In this document: piece by piece, positions 61,001-64,000 of the stretch
Numbering within the stretch: the stretch's first letter is position 1
How the letters are laid out: each line of letters opens with the position of its first letter
Source of the DNA: Achromobacter insolitus
Lineage (GTDB): Bacteria > Pseudomonadota > Gammaproteobacteria > Burkholderiales > Burkholderiaceae_B
Reading direction: 5' to 3'
DNA: 64,000 nucleotides
NCBI RefSeq assembly: GCF_002209555.1
Contig: NZ_NJIF01000002.1
Coordinates: forward strand, 1,021,474 to 1,085,473
Notes under the pieces: model-generated
Told to the model about the DNA's origin: nothing
Databases searched by the model: none
What the model saw: the letters and a program-made list of their open reading frames with translations, nothing else
Position numbers and translations under genes: made by a program

Positions 61001-64000
61001 CCGCCTCGGCGGCAACCTGAGCGTGGCGGGGACGGGTAGTGTTCTGTCGGTGCAAGGTCCGGCGACGCTGGCGGTGGCGGGCGATATCGGCATGGCCGAT
61101 CACACGGCCCTGGACATCGCGGCGGGCGCGGGTGGACCTGCCATCACGGCCGGCAGCGTGACCTTGGGTGACGGCGTCTCGCTTGCCATCCGAGGCATCC
61201 ATGGCGCGAGCCTGTCAGACGTAGTCCTGATCGAGACCGGCTCGGGCATCACTGGAGACTTCGGATCGGTGAGCGTGGGAGGCTACGCAGGCACCGTGGA
61301 TTATCTAGGCGTCAATACCCGCAAGTCCGCGGATAACCTGCGATACCTCGCCTCTTATGGCCTGAGCTGGCTGACCGGCAACAATCTGGCGCACGGCACG
61401 TTCACCCTGACCGACGCGACAGACGAGTTCGAGGTGCGCGCGGCGCTCGCTGACCAGGCGGCCAATGGCGCGACGGGCTGGGACGGGCGGACCCTTACCA
61501 AAGCCGGCGCAGGAACCTTGGTGTTGAGCGGCGCCAACAGCTACTCCGGCGGTACGCGAATCGATGGCGGCACGCTGCGGGTGGACCGCGACGCGAACCT
61601 GGGCGCCGCCGCAGCCGGCCTGACGTTCAACGGCGGCACGCTGGCCACCACCGGCACGTTCGACATCTCGCGTGCCGTGACGCTGGCGCAAGCGGGCCGC
61701 GTCGACGTGGCTGCCGGCACGACGCTGGGCTTGTCCGGCGAGGTTTCGGGCAATGGCATGCTCGTCAAAAAGGGCAGCGGCACGCTGAGCTTGCGCAGCG
61801 GAAACACCCACGCCGGCGGCACGATGCTGGACGGCGGCACGCTGCGGATTGCGCATGACTCCAGCCTCGGCGCGGCGAACAGTCTTCTTATCATCAACGG
61901 CGGCACGCTGGCGACGACGACATCCTTTGGGATTTCGCGCTCCATCGCCCTCGGGATCTCACCGGATGCGGGCTTTGACGTCTCTACCGGCACTACGCTG
62001 GGGGTGAGCGGCGCGGTTTTAGGCGGCGGCAGGCTCGTCAAGCGCGGGGCTGGGGCCTTGGTCCTGGGCGGCTCCAATAGTTATGGTGGCGGCACGGCAA
62101 TCCTGGACGGCACGCTGCAGGTGAGCCGCGACGATAATCTGGGCGTCGCGGGCGGCAGCTTGACGTTCGGCGGGGGCACGTTGGCCACGACCGGGTCCTT
62201 TTCCTCCTCGCGCGCCATTACGCTCGCGCAGGCGGGCAATGTCGACGTGGCCGCCGGCAATGTCCTGACCCTGACTGGCCAGGTGTCGGGCAGCGCCGAC
62301 CTGGTCAAGGCAGGCGCGGGCGTCCTGCGCCTGGACAACGCAGCCAATGCCTACCGCAATACCTGGGTCCAGCGTGGCTCGCTGATCGGCGATGCCGCTT
62401 CGATTTCTGGCAATGTCATCAATGACGGCGCGCTGGTTTTCCAACAGACGGTCGATGGCATTTTCAGGGGCGACGTTTCAGGCTCTGGCTCGCTGACCGC
62501 ATCGGGCGCCGGAAGATTGAGCCTGACCGGCGTCAATACCTACGCCGGCGGCACGAGGATCGAAGGTGGCATGCTGCAGGTCGAGCGCGACGCCAATCTC
62601 GGCGCGACGGCCGGCAGCCTGACCTTGAACGCCGGGATGCTGGCGACCACCGGCAGCTTCGACAGTTCGCGTGCCGTCCTGCTGACACAGGCGGGAATGT
62701 TCGACGTTCGCGCAGGCACGACGTTGGGATTGGGCGGTACGGTGTCGGGTAACGGCGCGCTCATCAAGGGCGGCGCCGGCACACTGGTCATGAGCGGCGG
62801 CAATGACTACAGCGGAGGCACAATCCTCGCTGACGGCAACCTGCGTGTAGGCAGCGATGCCAGCCTGGGCGCAGCGGCCGGCGCACTGGTATTCAGCGGT
62901 GGCACGCTGGCGACCACAGGCACATTCGATATCGCGCGAGCGGTCGTGCTGGCGCAAACCGGCCGCCTCGACGTGGCGGCAGGCACGACGCTGGGCCTTA
63001 CCTCTACGGTTTCGGACGGAGCCGGTCTCGTGAAACAGGGCGGGGGCACTCTCGTCTTGAGCGGCAGCAACAGCCATGACGGCGGCACGACGATCGAGGC
63101 AGGCACCCTGCAGATCGATCGCGATGCGAACCTGGGCGATGTCATAGGCGGCCTGGCATTCCATGGCGGTGCGCTGGCCACGACGGGATCCTTTACGTCC
63201 TCGCGCGCCGTAACGCTTGCGCAAACGGCTCGCTTCGACGTCGCAGCGTCGACCACGCTGGGCGTGAACGGCGCGGTGTCGGGAGCAGGCGGGCTCGTCA
63301 AGAGCGGCGGCGGCGCGATGGTCTTGAACGGCAGCAACAGCTACGTCGGCGGCACGACGATTGCCGACGGCATCCTGCGTATCGGCCGTGACGCGAACCT
63401 GGGCGCCGCCGCAGGCGGCCTGACGTTCAACGGTGGCACGCTGGCCACCACCGGCACGTTCGACATCTCGCGTGCCGTGATGCTGGCGCAAGCGGGCCGC
63501 GTCGACGTGGCTGCTGGCACGACGCTGGGCTTGTCCGGCCTGGTGTCGGGAGGCGGCTCGCTCGTCAAGGCCGGGGCCGGCACGCTGGTGCTGGACGGCA
63601 TCAATGCCTATGGCGGCGGCACCCGCATCGATGGCGGCACGTTGCAGATCGCGCGCGACGAGAGCCTGGGCCATGTGACGGGCGCGCTGGTGTTTGGCGG
63701 TGGTGCGCTGGCCACCACGGACTCCTTTACGACGTCACGCGCGATTACGCTGGCGCAGGCGGGCCGCGTGGATGTGGCGGCGGGGACGACGCTGGGCCTG
63801 GCGGGCGGCGTGTCCGGCAGCGGCGACCTCGTCAAGGTCGGCATGGGCACGCTGCGCCTGAGCAATGCAAGCAATGCCTACGGCAATACCAGGATCCAGT
63901 CGGGCACGCTGATCGGCAACGCGGGGTCCGTCCGCGGCAACGTCGATAACGGCGGCATGCTGGTGTTCGAGCAGGCGACTGACGGGACGTTCGCCGGCGC
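58095..64000 (+). CDS. Giant type V autotransporter with PATR repeats (3' partial)
   Basis: The frame is open from ATG 58095 to the window edge, at least 1968 codons. The N-terminus is an extended signal peptide (MNRIYRIVFNRS, then WQVVGE) with cleavage after SSPAWAQ. The passenger begins with beta-helix-like units rich in GNTxxxxLTIQNGG patterns, contains a duplicated 216-codon module, and then autotransporter-associated beta-strand repeats (GAGTLVLSGANTYSGGT type, 13 copies seen). It should be exported and displayed or released at the cell surface, in adhesion or biofilm roles. The C-terminal beta-barrel lies outside the window. Continuity of frame was checked at several points. Confidence 0.9.
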   Translation, partial: MNRIYRIVFNRSAGLWQVVGEHARGHGKSRGRSRALGAMVALAAACGSSPAWAQVTIIASGDVLPDNAAGWNAAVDLMVGNTRSGEITVLNGGRLYSAAGGIGTGPGGIGTATVTGSTSSWSVYRDLSIGAGGTGTLNLVDGGSLVVVGGGIVSLAPVAGGTGTINIGAAPGAAPALAGTLSADEIRFGAGMGTLNFNTSSSTTFSTRLASSGPGAGAINHYAGTTFLTGDSAGFQGVVTARGGQLRILDKLGSAEAKIDGGAAAGNTAGVLVAGADAEWTVSDNLFVGGTGQGWLTIQNGGLVSNRFGSVNAAQNGSAQVTVSASTWNNTLALLVGADGGGGTVSVQNQGQLTSVDGYVGRNAGGDGSVTVRGPGSAWTNSGFLRVGDMGGRGLLSIQNGGVVSNTDSYVGSMDGSVGNVEVRGGGAVWNNLGSMTLGYGLGVNSGSLTVADEGEVNVGASGTGAIVLAPSTFLFYRPSGTINIGGHAGLAAAGAGVINASAIQFGAGDATLNFNHTDAGYRFSAALDSGTNSGSSHRVNQVAGTTLLSGASSGFKGRTTVSGGKLVVLGSLGGSAEVTGGTLQYGDGAVGVASNLTGDLRVAGASSTLSVQGPATLAVAGNIDLADGTILDVKAGTGGPSLRANTVTLGDGVTFKLSGIADESQLDAVLIDSTSGITGDFAAVSVGGFTGPVDYLTVNTRKSADDLQYRAAYAPSWTASNNLAHGTFTLANAPDRFQLGVALTDQAANIATGWNGRTLTKAGNGTLVLSGANTYSGGTLITGGMLQVDRNENLGNATGAVVFDGGGLAVSNSFITSRAITLAQSGRVDVATGRTLLLAGGVSGGGDLIKTGAGTLHLTNGGNTYSNTRIQSGMLIGSATSVRGNVENHGTLVFQQLADGTFGGSLFGDGVLEKTGTGTLELTGNHASYTGHTKVWNGKLVVIGALGGSAQVAGGALQFGNGLGGAASRLGGNLSVAGTGSVLSVQGPATLAVAGDIGMADHTALDIAAGAGGPAITAGSVTLGDGVSLAIRGIHGASLSDVVLIETGSGITGDFGSVSVGGYAGTVDYLGVNTRKSADNLRYLASYGLSWLTGNNLAHGTFTLTDATDEFEVRAALADQAANGATGWDGRTLTKAGAGTLVLSGANSYSGGTRIDGGTLRVDRDANLGAAAAGLTFNGGTLATTGTFDISRAVTLAQAGRVDVAAGTTLGLSGEVSGNGMLVKKGSGTLSLRSGNTHAGGTMLDGGTLRIAHDSSLGAANSLLIINGGTLATTTSFGISRSIALGISPDAGFDVSTGTTLGVSGAVLGGGRLVKRGAGALVLGGSNSYGGGTAILDGTLQVSRDDNLGVAGGSLTFGGGTLATTGSFSSSRAITLAQAGNVDVAAGNVLTLTGQVSGSADLVKAGAGVLRLDNAANAYRNTWVQRGSLIGDAASISGNVINDGALVFQQTVDGIFRGDVSGSGSLTASGAGRLSLTGVNTYAGGTRIEGGMLQVERDANLGATAGSLTLNAGMLATTGSFDSSRAVLLTQAGMFDVRAGTTLGLGGTVSGNGALIKGGAGTLVMSGGNDYSGGTILADGNLRVGSDASLGAAAGALVFSGGTLATTGTFDIARAVVLAQTGRLDVAAGTTLGLTSTVSDGAGLVKQGGGTLVLSGSNSHDGGTTIEAGTLQIDRDANLGDVIGGLAFHGGALATTGSFTSSRAVTLAQTARFDVAASTTLGVNGAVSGAGGLVKSGGGAMVLNGSNSYVGGTTIADGILRIGRDANLGAAAGGLTFNGGTLATTGTFDISRAVMLAQAGRVDVAAGTTLGLSGLVSGGGSLVKAGAGTLVLDGINAYGGGTRIDGGTLQIARDESLGHVTGALVFGGGALATTDSFTTSRAITLAQAGRVDVAAGTTLGLAGGVSGSGDLVKVGMGTLRLSNASNAYGNTRIQSGTLIGNAGSVRGNVDNGGMLVFEQATDGTFAG
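59787..60434 (+). repeat. Duplicated 216-codon passenger module, copy 1
   Basis: The region begins GGKLVVLGSLGGSAEV and ends NTYSGGT. It aligns with 60909-61556 at a constant offset of 1122 bp with no net insertion. Shared features include SVQGPATLAVAG, VNTRKSAD, NNLAHGTFTL and the closing repeat motif. Confidence 0.8.
60909..61556 (+). repeat. Duplicated 216-codon passenger module, copy 2
   Basis: This is the counterpart of 59787-60434, diverged at many residues, so it is an old duplication. Confidence 0.8.
61506..63890 (+). repeat. Periodic PATR repeats of the passenger
   Basis: Repeat motifs GxGxLxLxxxNxYxGGT start near 61506, 61770, 62046, 62313, 62508, 62772, 63039, 63306, 63573 and 63840. 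The last five intervals are 264-267 bp, four of them exactly 267 bp (89 codons). Earlier copies occur near 60388, 60653 and 60840. Segment 61590-61739 is almost identical to 63390-63539. Confidence 0.8.

Noticed and set aside
58041..63874. Many long minus-strand open frames with Ala/Pro/Ser-rich translations opposite the autotransporter.
   Set aside because: They are the antisense of a high-GC repetitive gene. The plus-strand frame starting at 58095 is continuous with a signal peptide and known repeats.
60376..63900. Regular spacing of near-identical sequences that could suggest a CRISPR array.
   Set aside because: The repeats are 195-276 bp apart, keep reading frame and encode beta-strand motifs. 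No short palindromic repeats with unique spacers are present anywhere in the window.

Overview
The window is high-GC DNA from a betaproteobacterium, most likely an Alcaligenaceae member such as Achromobacter or Bordetella. The evidence is the gene order mutM / TPR protein-lolB-ispE-tRNA-Gln-prs-rplY-pth-ychF, the rsmD-coaD-ferredoxin cluster divergent from ftsY, a Bug/TctC-type binding protein beside RraA-like aldolases, and a large type V autotransporter with an extended signal peptide. The genus is inferred from gene content only.

Left chromosomal part (1-24.1 kb). It opens with the end of an FAD-linked D-2-hydroxyacid dehydrogenase, then a two-component system with a PAP2 phosphatase, a FadR-type regulator, an LTA-synthase-like sulfatase and a PlsC-type acyltransferase. 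Next is a homogentisate catabolic block: fumarylacetoacetase, homogentisate dioxygenase, a divergent LysR regulator, and a metallo-hydrolase/flavin hydroxylase/DUF2783 operon that fits conversion of 3-hydroxyphenylacetate to homogentisate. Core genes follow: mutM, a TPR protein, lolB, ispE, tRNA-Gln with a near-consensus promoter inside ispE, prs, rplY, pth, a CPBP-family protein and ychF.

Genomic island (24133-42180, about 18 kb). A 14-bp direct repeat lies over the ychF stop codon and again 18 kb downstream, just before a strong terminator that was probably ychF's own. Short GGGGGTA repeats near both ends look like integrase arm sites. The island carries a P4-type integrase and two defence modules. 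The first is a translationally coupled operon of Fic protein, PLD-helicase, Eco57I-like DNA methylase and RecF-like ATPase. Its promoter lies in an array of AAATGGGGTA boxes, the likely target of the winged helix in the Fic protein. The second is a short prokaryotic Argonaute with a SIR2-APAZ partner (SPARSA type). A 31-codon overlapping reading frame sits at the junction. The right end holds a second tyrosine recombinase and an STY4528-like replication protein typical of integrative conjugative elements. No conjugation genes are present.

Right chromosomal part (42.2-64 kb). It contains a TauE/SafE permease, two RraA-like aldolases around a Bug receptor with a divergent LysR gene, a DHA2 efflux pump and MarR repressor operon with a perfect palindromic operator, an AsmA protein coupled to a small MOSC-N protein, a BenE-type transporter, ferredoxin, coaD, rsmD, ftsY and a CYTH-CHAD protein. 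The last 5.9 kb is the 5' part of a giant autotransporter open to the window edge, built from nested repeats. Its long antisense reading frames are composition artefacts.
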